Assembly (NCBI RefSeq): GCF_048771995.1
Contig: NC_133030.1
Location: 36,966,501 to 37,030,500, forward strand
Direction: 5' to 3'
DNA length: 64,000 nt
DNA from: Taeniopygia guttata
Taxonomy: Eukaryota; Chordata; Aves; Passeriformes; Estrildidae
Positions 11,206 to 25,300 of this stretch are shown one piece after another. The notes under the pieces were generated by a model. It worked only from the letters and a program-made list of their open reading frames with translations, was not told the DNA's origin and did no database searches. Each line of letters starts with the position of its first letter. Positions within the stretch are counted from its first letter, which is position 1. A program made the position numbers and the translations under genes.

Positions 11206-14200
11206 AAAATCAGTGTAAAATATGTTTTTACAAAAATTTATTCTAAGTATGAAATAGCATGAAGTACACACCTGACAAGCACTACACTTTAAATGTTACT
11301 CTGCTGAGAAAAAAACATATCCTGTTTTAAAATATGTACTTCTGATTGTTTAGCAAGAGTAGGATTTAAGCAGTAAGCTTTAAGATGTCTTACCTATATG
11401 TCCAGTTATGCTGAGAATAGAAGGGAATCAGGTTTTCCATAAATAAATGCACTTAAAGACAGGAATACAAAACTGGAGGGGTGTGGGAGGCAAAACAAAA
11501 TAAATGGACTTCAGGTAGTCATTATTTTCCCAGTGCTTTTCATGATTCTTATCATGAAGCATAGCCCCAAATCTTGCTGCAACAGCTTTTTTTCAAATTA
11601 CAATGTTGTCTTCATTTCAAATTAATGGCTTCTGGGTGCAATAATTCTTCTGGTAAGATTTCCTGAAATGTCTTTTGTTTTTACTTGTAACACTAACTGT
11701 GGTGTAGAGAGTGTGAATTTGTTCATGTTTTTGTTCAAAACGATAAAATTAATTTTGGATTTCAATAATTTCAGAGAATGTGAAACTGCCTTAGCTGTGG
11801 AAAGACCTAAGCTAAATTGAGCTAGGAGTTCAGGGGAAAACCTGATTGAAATGCTTCTATCTTTTGCTTGGTAACAGTGAATATAGTTTGTACTAACTAT
11901 AGGTTAGGGAGTGCTGGAATAAATCTGCCAGCAGCCTTTCACTGAATTTAGTGAAACATTGATTGAATTGACTGTCAGGGTTTTTTTCTTACTGACTTTA
12001 TTATGAAGAGTTAGCCCACAATATACTGGAAAATGCTGTCATTGATGTGTATTACACATGTAATAATTCTGTGAAATTGTCTTGTTAATATATTAAATTA
12101 CTGAGAGAACCTGCAGAAAGCACCTCTGCATGCTGTGAGGAACATAGTTCTGATTCCCATCTCAACAATCTAGAGGAGAGGTTTTTCCCAGCAAGCAGAC
12201 TTTTACAGGGAAGAATCCAAATACTTTGTAGAGAGTGACTTTGGAATACAGAGAAAACAAATGTTGAACTTGCTTACACTTTTTCTAAGTTATTTATTTA
12301 TTTTGGATACTAGAATTATCTAGGACTTATACAATATATTGAGTTGTATAAAACAAGGATCCTACCTGGAGAAGAAATCTTCCCAGACACTGGTCTTCAA
12401 CTGTCCTCTTGACTTCACAACTATGTTTATCCTCAGAAACAAAATTTCCAAGATTAGGCACCAAATCAAAGCTGACTGTAATTGGGTAGCACATGCAAAT
12501 GTGTCATTACTTATAAACATGTAAATTACTGGCAACAAATTAAAAAATCCTCAATTACCTTCACCTCTCAATGTTTGTTCTCAATAAAAAACTAAATAAA
12601 AAAAAATAGAAAGAGATAGGGTTTAAAAGACTGGGATGGAAAATAAAACAACATAATCAGATTTCAAAGTCATAAACTCTAGAGGTAATAATTTAATGGA
12701 TCATAGTAATTAATCTCATCTTCAATTTATCTCAATCTCCTTTAACGGAATTTTGCTATCAACCATTTTCTTTCTCCCAGTCTGATTAGTGTACCTTGTA
12801 ACATCCACAGCATTTATTCTAAAACTTGTATGTAGCTTTGAAGATTGTTTCTTCTTTTTCTCATGGCAGAATAGCTTATGGATCCAAAAGCTTCCCTCTT
12901 TTCTCAAGCTATACCAATTGATCTAAATAATGATACTATATCTTCCTACAAGCTTTACCTAATTTGTATCCTTACACTGCCAGAGCTGCAATCAATATAA
13001 TCGACCTAACACCTAAGTTATGGTAACATTAAGTGAGTGGTCATAATGTCTTTTTAAGACATTTAGCTAAAGTTTAAACACTTTTTGTTTTTCTGATTAT
13101 ATCTGTCTCCATTCCTATTATATTAAGTATAGTAGTCAGCCTTTTAAATAATCTTCCCAAAACCCTTCTCAGATGAAGAAACCCACTGGTTTTTATGAGT
13201 TTAGATCAATGATAGATTAGAGGTGTAAGGTATTTGCTCAAGTTTACCTAAAATGCCTCTGGACAAAAGCATAGTGCAAGGCTCTTAAACCTTGACTGCT
13301 CCTCTTACTTGTAGAAATATCCTTTTGCTCACTTAAAAATGTGGATAAAAAGAGACCAAAAAAAAAAAATCAATCTTATGTTAAAAAATGTTTTTCTAGT
13401 GCAGTCGATATTCTGACTCAGACCTACAGTTAATTTTAAATTTTATCTAGAACACACTTTAGGTTAAAATAAGGTGGCACAATTATACTGTAGGAATTCC
13501 TTGGGGATACCTGGCCATGATTTTTCTAGTATGGTACCTAGCCTATTTTTCTAGTAGGAGAATTATATATTTATATATATATATAATTTTCTCACAGGTC
13601 TTCAGTTGGTTTGCTTGACTTTGGGCCAAATCTGGGAAGCAAAACGTACAAATGTTTTAATTTTGCTCTTTTATACAAATGTGAAGTTCCTTGCAGTTCA
13701 CATTTCTCAGCCAAAACTGAAAATCTTTTGCAATTTAAAACTACACTAAACAGATTTTGTTTTTTGAATATATATGGCATTAATCTATGAGGAGTCTAGC
13801 AATTCAAACATAGTAAGACATAAAAACTGGAAAACTAATGAATTTAATTAAATAGAGTAAAAATTTAAATAAAGTAAAAATCTGCAAGTTTCAAATCCCA
13901 AATTTCAAGCCATGTTTCTACAGAGGTTGTATATTAGAAATAGCAACTACCCCAGAATTAAAAATTCTTTCATAGGATTAGCATGGTAAATATATTTTTT
14001 TCAAAATCCTCAGTCTAGGCTCCTTATTGGTTCATAAATCTTGATGAGCCTTGTAAATGTTCTCGTGCTTTCATTAACTGTGACTGTACTTACAGCAAAA
14101 TTATCCATTCTGACCAGAAGATGACTATAAAACAGTGTAAGCATGATGCAGAAAAGTAAAAATAAAAGTAAGTATCTGTAGGACTTATCTATATGCACTG

Positions 14201-15034
14201 CACAGCTCTACAGTTCACAACAGCCCTATGAAAGTATCAGTTCAAAATAATAATAAATAGAAAAAGCCCATTCATGACTCTTAAGTAGATAGAAACTCTG
14301 ATTTTTTTCACTCATCTTTTAGTCAACTAATGAAATAAAGATGAAGTTTTAAATTTATTTCTCAGGTCAAGCCATAACATTTCTTGAGTTTTTCAACTAA
14401 AGGAGAAATAATACAAATCTGAGTGGTTGAGAGACTTTTTTATTTAATACATTACCTATAACTTTTTGGTTTGATTTTTTGCAATTCAATGGTTGTTGCT
14501 TTTCATCAGACTAATAAGAGTACTATAAAATAGTTTCAAAACAGCATAGATGAAGTAATGTTGCTGAAAGATGCAAGTCTTATAAATAATCCAGAAAAAT
14601 CACAAATACTGATTGATAGTGCTTCCTTTCCTCCTTCCATATCTCAGAACCCACTGCTGTAAACCTCTGGACAACTCATTACCATGTTCCTAAACAAAAG
14701 CAAAGTAACTAAGCTAATAGCATGTGTTTTTTCTGCTTCAATATTCCTGAAATACGAAGTTATGCAAAGACTGCTACTCAGAGAAATTATTCTCCTTAGA
14801 AAGCATAGCTTTATGGGTTGAAATACTGGTCTTATTAGGATTTCTGTCTGAAACTTGAAACTGTTTTCAGTAAAATTCCAACTTCTTTATTCCAGATGGT
14901 CAGTTATAGAAGCTAATTTACAAAAACAGTTTGGCTTCCGTGTTAATTAAGATTATAAAGTTGTCTTTAAATGGAGATGTTGTTCTGGTTTTCTTCCTAT
15001 CTTATAGTTTTGAGCCTTATAGTGATTTAAAAAG

Positions 15035-15052
15035 AAAAAAAAAAAAAAAAAA
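15035..15052. repeat. Poly(A) run, about 18 bp
   Basis: An A homopolymer with no AATAAA just upstream and no recognisable retrocopy beside it. Treated as simple sequence. Confidence 0.85.
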
Positions 15053-16982
15053 CCAAAGGAAAAAATTAAACCAGTAAAATTGTTTCCATTGCAATCAATC
15101 AGTGAGATTTTGAACCAGGGCCATTTATGCAAATGATAAAAAACCGAGTGAGCCATTTGCAATGCATAATTTAGCTAAAAATGTTAACCTCTCCTTCTGT
15201 TCAAGGCTTATCCACAAACAGATCACACATTCCTTGAATTTATTTCTATTTAGATATGCTCTCTGGGAAGAAAAAAGAAATTAATCTGGTAGTTTTATAA
15301 TCACAAATATTCATGAGTATTTGGCAACATTTATTTATAGTTGTGTCTGGTTGTAAGTACAGATTTATTTATTATTTGTATTTCTAATTCAAATCATGGG
15401 GTTAAAAATATTTGTGGCTAAAATTCCGTAGCATTTTCTTTAAAGAGAAAGTAGAATCTCTTTGTCTTATTCTTAATATTTTCAGAACCAGTTCCAAATA
15501 GCTGCTCTGTCTGATACCTTAAAGAGCTTTCAGAAAGAGGATTTTTCAAACTGCCTCTACTTTAAGCCTTCCTATTTTGACAACATATGATCCTATGAAC
15601 ATATGATCTAATTCTGTTTAAAATGTTACATCTGGCTTGCCTTTGTGAGAGGTCATACGGAGAGAATTGCAAACTCATTGCTCTAAAGGGTGCTTTGCAG
15701 ACAGAGGAAAATTTGCTGACCATGCACAGACCCTACTGTGACCATGTAAGCACATTGTAAATATTAATGTCATAAAGCCCTTCTCTCAGCTTTGATTTCT
15801 GACAGACTGGGCAGCACAGTGGTGCAGCCTCCTGCTCTTGGCTTTGTAAGACTCGGTGAGTTTACAACTGCATCTTTTTTGCATACCTGCAAAAAAGGCC
15901 CCTCTTACACTCTCTAGAAGCCCAGTTGCTAATAGAACAGACTATGTGGATTGAATAACAAGATATGGGAGCATCATTTTCATAGTTTGCTTCCATAAAT
16001 GCAGGAAACAGGAAGTGCAACCCAGTAGGTGGGGTTCTCTTATTAGAAGACTACTACTTTCCTATCATTATGACAACTGCAGAAAATTCAAGAGAAACAA
16101 CCATTCTTATTCAATTATAAACATATTCCGCCATGGAATGTTTGTAATTAACTGATATTGTGATTTAGAATAAGCAATGTCTTAAATTTAGGAGAATTTT
16201 ACTGCAAGAAAGAAATTTAGATATTCTAATATTTATTGGAATTAAAATTATGCTGCTAATACAGCAAACAGTTTATAAAAGAAATAGAAAATAAAATAAT
16301 AGAAACACCAATTACAGCTAGAAAAGTATGTCCATTTTTCTTAACATAATTAACTAAGCACCATAAGACATGGATTGGCTGTTACCCACAAGCAATAAAA
16401 TATTATCATAAAAAGTTTAAAATAGAAAAAATGCTCGTACATGTTAAGCATCCATTTTAGATTTAGTTCCTGTAGTGGCAGAATGTTTCCACTGCAGTTA
16501 ATTCAGCATCCCCATTCCCTGAAAATTATTCTCTTGGGTTCCAGTCTGTATCACACCAACAAGGCTTAAATCAGTGAAAATATGAATACGCTAAAATCAA
16601 AAAGATCCCAAATGAAGCATATTTTATTCTTGTTTTACTAAGCCTTTGGATCTACGGTATTTCACTGAAATCTTTTAAATCTCAAAAAATTCTTCTATAT
16701 TCATCCTGAATGGAGTTAGACAAACAAGAGTCATTGCCAAATTATTTTATTGTATAGTAAATAATTGCTTAGCTTGCCACAGGTACATTTTCTCTTGCTG
16801 TCTAAGGCAGGAACAGGAGTGTTTCTTAGTAAATATCAAATCCCCATCTTCAGAGAAAGCAAAGGTTTTGTTGATTTTGTGTCACCTTTGTTCCTGAACT
16901 TAGCATATGTCACAAAGTGTAAAGATTTCAGTCCTCAGTTTTGGTTTGCTCACAGTTTTATATATGATATCTGGCATTTTCT

Positions 16983-16984
<2 letters not shown>

Positions 16985-17017
<33 letters not shown>
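16985..17017. repeat. (TA)n microsatellite
   Basis: About 16 uninterrupted TA dinucleotides flanked by AT-rich sequence. Likely length-polymorphic and able to extrude as a cruciform. Confidence 0.95.
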
Positions 17018-17020
<3 letters not shown>

Positions 17021-20000
17021 AAAATCGTATTTATTCAGCTTTCCTTCCCAAAATAAATAATCTTCATCCCTTGGGAAGGAACTGAGAATAATTTCCAGGC
17101 ACTGGGAATCTGAAGGGTTTTTTCTGGTAAACCATAGCAATGCTTTCCCTTTAAATGTTTGTGTGAACTGTCAGACAAACAAGTTTACCCCTGTAAGAAA
17201 ACACATATGATCAGTTGCCTGCTACGGATGCAGGATTGTAGAATGTAGATTGTAGAATGAAGACTGAATGGAAATAAGAAAAAATGGAGGAGAAAAAGGG
17301 TGTTCTGTACACACTGGCATTTCAGGAAAAAAAAGAACCTCCATCTGACCTGAGGACTGATCATTAATGAATTTGGATTTTATATTAAGGCAAATGTAAA
17401 AGATTACTTCTACTGGGGATAGGAAATTGAACAAACTAATTCAGTTCTTGTAGTGAAACTTGTAAGAAATGAATGCATCCTGTGTTAACTTAATGATTTG
17501 ATTGCCAAATGCATTAATTGGATGACCTGTGATTTAATTCACTGCCACATGTGAGCTTCATTTTCTAATTACAATATCTAAATTTTTTTGCATTTAAAAT
17601 TGACACTGGTTAGAATTTATGGCAAGGGCCTGGACTTTTTTGTTTGTTTATTTGTTTTATAGTTCTTTATAAAATCTACAGAGGTGTATATAAAAGCAGA
17701 TCAAATGAGAGATTAGTAACTTGCACTGAAAGTCTTAATAATCTTCATCTTAAAAGTATTAAAAGCTTCCTGAAGGACATTAGACATTATTTTGCCTCAT
17801 CAAGTAATTGATTCTCTCTCTGAAAATGATAAACAGATTTCCCAACAGAAAGACAAGAGGAAAAGAGGAGAGGTGCCCTTTCTTTCCCAGGGACAAAGAG
17901 AATGCAAGGGTTTTGCCAGGCCATCTCTGACTCAAGGCTGCAAGCTTCTTTCTACCCATTATATGACATCATTTCCACTTCCTGAGTAGTGGATTTTTAA
18001 ATAAGAATGCCCCATGCATATATGCCTTCAGCACACTGGTAATAGAGGATATGAAAACAAAGAACTCAGCTCCCACAAATAGAAAAGCCATGATTTTAAA
18101 CAGTTGTAAGTCATAAACACAGCAACATATTGAATATAGTGGAAACAATCTATAAAACTTTGTATATAAATAAAATAATTTGTAAATTATTTGACTGGTT
18201 CAATTAGGATCCTGTAAAAAGGAGAAACTCAATTATGCAAGCTTTCTACTTTGTTAGAAGTTGTCAATATTCAAATGATAACAATTCAAAGTTTGCTTTT
18301 GGGCTTTTTGAGCAGTTCTCATTTTTGCTATAAAATCTTGTATGGCAGTAAAAAATGTCAGAGCTCAAAACACAGAAAAAAGCTTCATGCTTGAATTGCC
18401 ATTTTATTCTTTTGTGCAGAGATTGAATGTAAGGGTCCATACTTTTAGTCAGTGATGTCAACAAAACTGACATATAAATGAACAACTTATAGCTGAGGAT
18501 TTTTGTGCATTTGGCAAGCTATAATGGAATTGTTTGCAAAGTTTTATTGAAGTTGCTACTTCCATTTATCTTTGTTAGCATAGCTACAGAAATCTGCTTT
18601 ATAATATTCCTTTACAAATTAAACTAACTATAAGAGAATTAGACAAGGAGAGGAAAAGATCTTTATCCCTTTATCTTACTTTAAATGTATCAGAAGTAAA
18701 AAATATATTTTTCTTCTTCTTCCTGTGATTTCCACAATAGTTACTGTTTTAAAAAAATGAATCAATATGAATTCATCATTGGAAAAGCTTTTGGTAATAG
18801 TACTAAAAATTCTCTGTACCTTGCTCTGCCTTACTGCTGGTATAGACCTGTCAGGTGTTGAAACAATCCTGGTCACTGGAAACTCTGTCCTTTGTAGCCA
18901 AAGGGAATTTTTCCACCAGCTTTCACAAGGACAAAATTCCACTTTATAAATTAAATCAAACATTTATGAAAGCCTTTAGAAATTTCAGCTGTTTCTCATG
19001 CTTTTAGTATCCTGAACATGCCAGAATGTGCACAGCAGGAGTTCAACTCTATTAGAAAGAACTTGAATCTGTTTACTTCTACAAAATGCCAGATATACCT
19101 GAATTTTCTTTTAGATATCTGCTTCTTCTGATTGCTATTGTCTCCTGTTGTGTTATGCTTTTCTTCAGAACACACTTACTAGTGAATAACTTTAGCATTT
19201 GAATATCATCTTGACATGAGCTTTATATTTCAAGACACATTTTCTATAAAATTTATAAGTGTGTTCATCAAGACAGCAGTGTTCCATTGCAGGGGATAAC
19301 TCATTATTATGTGCACAAATAATGTATAAAATATTTATCTGAGGGTTGATACATCCAGTTGGGAGTCTGGAAAACCAAATTTCTCCTGCTGTGAGACACA
19401 GAGCAGGGCAACTTAGACACTGTTTGCAATCTGAAATAGGTTGCTGTGCTTGTTGTCCACCCAGCTTGTCTGAATTTTTTGAGTGATTGTACTCCTATAG
19501 GTGCATTTCCTACAGTCACACATGCTGCAGAGGCGGGAAGAAGAAATGCTTCAGATTTCTTACAGTAATAAGCCTGATACTTTAATTTGGTACACATCAT
19601 ACAACTTTTTGCCCACTTACTACTCTGTTTTGAACTGCAGCAATGGCTGTGCTAACTAGTCCTTCTCCTCAAAATTTGCTCACAATCATGAGCAGATATG
19701 ACAATTATTTAAAATTATTTTCAGGTTTCCCTCAGTGTCTATATCAAATGGTTCCTAACACATGTTAGATGTGTATTTCCTCTTCAAATACTTGTATTCA
19801 CTAAAATGCAATGTAATAAAAAGCAGGGTTTCTTTAAACTGTATTTGTTATTAACATCAAAATTATGCTTCTAAAGATGATATCCATCATCTAGCCCATG
19901 CATCATTGTTAAAATTCTAACTTATGTTTCAACTCTGTGCAAATTGTCTATCTATTATACAAGTTGTCTTACAATGCAATAATTCTGTGTACTTAAAGAT

Positions 20001-20891
20001 CACTTCGAAAGTTCCTTGCTAATATATACATAATTAGAATTTTGCTTTTAAGTGCAATGCTTGTTAATAAATTAAATATAGGTTTTAATAGGTTAATTGT
20101 TCAAAGTTAAATTTCATCTTTAGGAAAACTGTCTCTATGGCAATTGGTGCCACTAGTAACAAACAAAACAGCTACTTTGAGCATTTTCATCTAAAGTAAG
20201 GTTCATGTTTCTGAAGCTATTACTCTCAGATTTATTTAAAATATAGGCCACTGAATTTATAATTTATTCTTTAACAAACTGCTACTTAAAGCTTTTTCTT
20301 CCATTACCAAGAGCGATACTGAACCTTTGTCTTTCATTGTTATTTTTATAACATTTTAGCTGACTAATCAAATTACAGCGTCACACCACCCTCAACTTTG
20401 GCAATACAGTAGGGAATCTAGTCTGACTGAGTAGAGATTTAGCCTCTGAACCCTGTGATTCCTATTACCTTATTTTGGTTGGCATTAGCCAAAAGTACCT
20501 CTCAGTAAAACTAATTCAAGCAGTTAAGAATTGAATATTTGCCAGTATTCTATTTCAGTTTACATTCACTGACATAAGTCATTGCGCTAGAGATATTACT
20601 TTCATCTTCTCCAAAATATTTGGCAAGATTATTGTCACCTTTATTAATACCAAAAGCTAAATTTTAGCTTTTTTTAATGGGGGGCATGAAAGATTAAATA
20701 CAATTTGCAGGATAACTTGTATTATTGTCTGAAACACTAAAACTTCAAGAAAAATTGAGTATCATATTTAACAGGGAAAATCCTACTTTACCTCTTTTTC
20801 AGCACTTTATTTGAAGTTCCCATTAACCTTAACAGTGCCATCAGAAAATTTTTGATTGAATGAAATATTCTTCTAACAGAAAAGGCTAGAT

Positions 20892-21275
20892 ATGGATATG
20901 ATGAATCCCATGAGTAGTGTTAGCAAGTTCAAAAGGTCTGACAGAACTAATACATCAACAGATTCTATACAGCAGAGAGAGCGCCTGACTGGCATACGAA
21001 GTACAGAGAGACTTTTGTCAACATTATATCCTCTCCCAACATCTTCCCTTACATTAATATTTTCTTGTCTCTCTCCAAATTTTTTTCTCTCATTCTTGTC
21101 TCTCTCAAGAGCCTTGCATAAACCCACTATAAATCCCGAATGTGTCAAAATTCCTGAGGAAATTTCTGTCAAGATTGGGCTTTACTTTTGCATGCAGACA
21201 CCTGCGATGTCAAGCAGACACATTGAAGGGTACTGGGCTAGAAATTTTCCACAAATTTTCCATAACTTTTCATAA
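20892..21275 (+). other. Unrecognised 127-codon open frame
   Basis: This frame is long for such AT-rich DNA. It starts ATG GAT ATG ATG, and just upstream at about 20,880 there is an acceptor-like TTCTTCTAACAG. The first 45 or so residues are rich in Ser, Thr, Arg and Lys; the rest is hydrophobic from a pyrimidine-rich stretch. An opposite-strand frame of 99 codons covers much of the same DNA. I recognise neither product and see no domain. Low-complexity CT-rich sequence at 21,025-21,110 could explain the lack of stops, so a chance frame is more likely than a gene. Confidence 0.12.
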
Positions 21276-22273
21276 TTTTCTGTGGACCAGTTTTTATGAG
21301 ATGAGGTACTTTTTTATTTTGGCTAGTGTTCTTATCCTTTGGGAAGCTGTTTCCAGGTATATTGGCTATTAGTTGTGTGGCTATTCAGAGACAGCACAGG
21401 TGTGGTGTGCCCTTCTGTTATAGGGCTACTACACACTGAATTTTTTGTGATATTTATGAAGCAAAGGCACCTTCAAAGTAGAATAACCTCATACAGAAAC
21501 AAGGAAATTGCTTAAGTCATGGTCATAGCTGAAATGGAATGATGGTAGAAAAGCCAAAGTTGAGCATTAAGGAAGCAGAAATATAGCAGCCTCCAAACTG
21601 TTCAGAAATTATGAAGGCAATTTAAAAAGAAAAAACACAGACTGTCTGCAATGTGAACTGAACTTCAGTTTAGTATCTTGAATTCATACCTTAGGAGGAT
21701 GAATTTAGGAGGCTGGATCAAAGCTGAAATTACTCTTATTTCCTAGAGAGGAAAAAAAAAAAAGGATATCATTAAGCATTAAAATCCCTCATAGTACATA
21801 ATTAAGAATTTATGTTTAGTGAGGTGTCAGTGGAGAATTACATTATGTTTTATCAAGGTGCAGAGTTCAAACAACTGACCATACTGAGGCATACTGTCTT
21901 AAAGACACATTTTCTCACTTGAAATTCCAAGGGTTTTTTCCAGATAGATTTTCAGTGGTTAACAGACATGTAGGGGTTATTGTCTGCATCGTCTCTTAAG
22001 TGTCATTTTTTTTTAAATCCCAGACAGTGAGAATTATAACTCCACTGTAATTCCTACAGATATTCTGTATCAGTCAAACTATTTTTTAAGACTGAAAAAA
22101 TATTTCAAAGCGAACATCAGAAAGAAAGATTTTTTTTCCAAATGTGGATCATCCATATTCTTGTGAGAAGAGTAATGAAAAATAAAAAAAGTGAACATAA
22201 TTGTACTTTTCTCATAAATTACCAGTGACGAAAAATCTTCCTGAGGGAAGAAAATATTAAAACATACAGAAAT

Positions 22274-22343
22274 TGAAAAAAAACAGAAATAAAATCTATC
22301 TTGAAAATTAATTCAAGCTAGATTTTATTTCTGTTTTTCTTCA
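22274..22343. repeat. 70-bp near-perfect palindrome (hairpin)
   Basis: The arm at 22,274-22,305 is the reverse complement of the arm at 22,312-22,343 over 32 bp with 2 mismatches, and only 6 nt separate them. The RNA would fold into one long hairpin on either strand. The arms are AT-rich but not simple repeats: both carry the word acagaaataaaatcta or its complement. I see no known terminal-inverted-repeat family at the ends and no obvious target-site duplication. Possible origins are a short palindromic MITE relic, a fold-back duplication made during replication, or a small-RNA hairpin precursor. The stem is more perfect than most conserved animal pre-miRNAs, which favours a recent fold-back or a young hairpin. 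Confidence 0.85.
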
Positions 22344-25300
22344 GTTCTCTGCTCCATGTCCTATTTATGATAATGGCACTTAAAGCTAAACAAGGGCTAT
22401 TTTCAACAGGGTTTCTGCCACAGCAACAGTGTAGCATGCATATTCCCTCTCATTAATTTGGTGGTTTGCATATGTACATAAAAGGTTGCCACAATTTTGC
22501 CAAATATCAGCATACTGTGTATTAGGAATACTTTCTTTTTAAGTTATTTTTCATCCTGAATTTGTCTTTATTGGCTGAATGCTGAGCTGTTATACAACTG
22601 CACACAGTACAAGTCAAGATGGCAGAGACAGTGACTGTGACTGTTTATAACCCACTAGTGGGAAAACAGTGCAAGGATTGTTACAGAAGTCCTTATTATA
22701 CTTTTATTAAAAGAAATAACAGGGTTTAGGGCACTCAAACAGAGATAACAACTGAAAAATTTACAAGGTGTTTCATGAAGATTTTATTTCTAAACATTTT
22801 TCCCTGCTAACTTTGCTCATCATTCTATTGCAGAGGTTTTAGCTGTGACCTCCTTTATTTTGGTAGAGATCAAAAATTATATTCATAAATGTATTCAGGT
22901 GCAAAAAAGTTATGAAATTTAATTAGGTCCAATTGGTTTAAAAATGGGATAGAGAAATGAACGTGATAATGACTGTCCTAAGCAAAATTTCCTTTTATAC
23001 ATTAAAGCACAGTTTTTCTGTTCTGTCCCCTTCCCTATAACTTTATTTGATTAAGTAGTTCTATTCTGATCTTATACTAAAAATAACAATTGAAATTTAG
23101 TCTGTGTTAGTACAAGGGGCTTTCAGTCTGCCATGGGGCAAATTCTGCTCAGTGTCAAGGGCGTAAGTGAAGGCAGAGAATGAGCTCATTTCACATTCGA
23201 GTTCCATGAAAATATCTAAGTTGTTGAGTAGTTAATATCTTTTCTACCCAAATATCCTATTAATTAAAGAACTGTGCTCTATTCTTTTCCTCCAGGACCC
23301 CAAACCTCATAAATTTTGGTTCTCTGGGTTCAAAGTGATCTCAAATTCATTTCTCTCTAATCGGTTAGCTCATTAAGCAACTTTAACCACCTTATGTAAC
23401 AGCTTTTATGTTAAATAAATTATAATGAGGAATCAATAGTAAAGCAAGCCTGATCAGGAAGAGGATCAAAGCTTTATACACAGATAATTTGCTGTATGTC
23501 CTTGGAGTGTGATCTCTATGAAATTGAGGACAGCTGCTTTATAGTCTACAAAATAATTTTTATATTACAAGTACACAGATACATGACCAGTCTCATGTCC
23601 ATATGGGTTTTCAAACAGCCACCAAAACTGGTAAAAACTCAAATATGTACGGGTAAAAACTCTAAATACTTCAAGTTACTTAAATATTTTTGGATGTTCA
23701 AATTTTTTATTATTTTTTAAACACTAGCAGAAACAAAAACACTTCTAACCTGATTTTTCTTAAATAACTGTCTTTTAAAATGTTTTATAACCTTTCACAT
23801 AGTTATTCCTTCATCATTTACATTCTCTAACATGTAATTAAGTAATATAAAGTTTCTAATTTTTCAGCACTGTAGAAAATAAGGTTTATTTTCTGGGAAA
23901 TTAGGCAATGATTGTGTTGGTTTTAATATTTAATGAATGGCACAAATATGCCAATTCACCACTTCTTGTATGAAAGTAGTGGGAAAAAAAGCAGGAGGAA
24001 AAATTTAAGATTCATTTAGAAAAAAATTCACCCAGAACACAAACAATTCTTGCTGAAAGTTCTACTGTTCTCTGGTGTGCTGCTTTCTAAAGTGTGTGTG
24101 TAGGGGGTGGGGTACAACTTTTATTATCTCAGTGATTGGTAGGTAATATCTGCTTTGTGGAAGGACAATTTATTGTAACTGCCAGCTCCACTCAACTTGT
24201 GGCCCAGAAGTGAAGAAGGCAAGGTTTGGTTTGGTCTGGTGTGACTTTATTTGGCTCAGATTTTTTTAATCAGGTATCACCAGTAATAAAGTTTCTGTAA
24301 CTGAAACTTGATTTCAAACTTGGTCAATGACATGCGAGACAGAATAGAATAAGCATCCTTTTCTTCCATAGTCTTCTTTACAGCAAATAAAACTACTAAA
24401 AGCAACAGATTCTGAATGCTTAGGGGTAAACATCTTCAAAGGGGAACTGACCCTAGAGGGCTGCAAGAAGTGTTCAACCCTCACAACTCCCAGCCTTAGT
24501 CACCCTTTCTTCCTTGCAGCACCTGATATTATGTGTCTCTGTTCTCAAAATGAGAAAATAGCTCATGGGAATTGTTTCTTTGCTGTACCCAAGTAATCAA
24601 GCTTCAGAAACAAACGAATACAACAGAACAAGTGAAAACAGAACAGCTAGCTTATTCTGTAAGTTTATATTTTACTGTCACAGCAAACCTGTGTCTCATC
24701 ACCTATTTTCAATCATCTGGTGAGACAGAGCACTTCCTATTCAGTCTTTCTGGTATACACAGGGGCTGGAGCTGGTACACACAGGGAACTGATACTCTGA
24801 TTTCCTTCTGTTGTAAAAACTTCCATAATAATAGTTATAATTTTCATTTGGAGTGCAAGTGTTTTCCATTTTTTAATGTTTCAAACTGATTCTAATATGA
24901 ATATGTTTAAATATTTTTATGTGGTTCAAAAAATGACAGTTTTGTCTTTAGAATGAGAAGATTAAATACTTTTCTCTTAACTGGGCACCATGGCTAGCCA
25001 TGACAATTTTTATAATCCTGCACCTTCTGTGTTTCCTAAGTTGTTGGTCCACTCTATAGTTACTGAAAATTATGGTTAAAAATCTCTGCTGTTCAAAACG
25101 TCTCTCTAAAAACTGTTCATTACTCACATATACACAGAAAGTTATTGCTGCATACATTATGCCAGGAAATCAGGATAGAGATTTTCAAATATCATCATAA
25201 AGATGAGGCTGTTTCCAAGTGTCTAATCTAGCATGTCCAGGTCAGTGCTATTCAACTTCTAAATTATCATCTATGCCATAATAATAGTCAGCCCTGAGGC

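Larger units (their letters stand above)
11161..22270. other. AT-rich unique sequence, no gene seen
   Basis: About 11 kb without a recognisable gene or interspersed repeat. A stretch at 13,150-13,310 faintly resembles an old MIR-type SINE but is too diverged to call. Overlapping open frames on both strands at 20,873-21,275 (99 and 127 codons) are unrecognised. Simple repeats are listed separately. Confidence 0.5.

Noticed and set aside
13150..13310. Ancient MIR-type SINE (also words near 30,020, 44,500 and 47,200)
   Set aside because: Only scattered words match; without an alignment score they cannot be told from chance.
14953..15162. Minus-strand frame with a Phe run
   Set aside because: Created by the A18 homopolymer; no other support.
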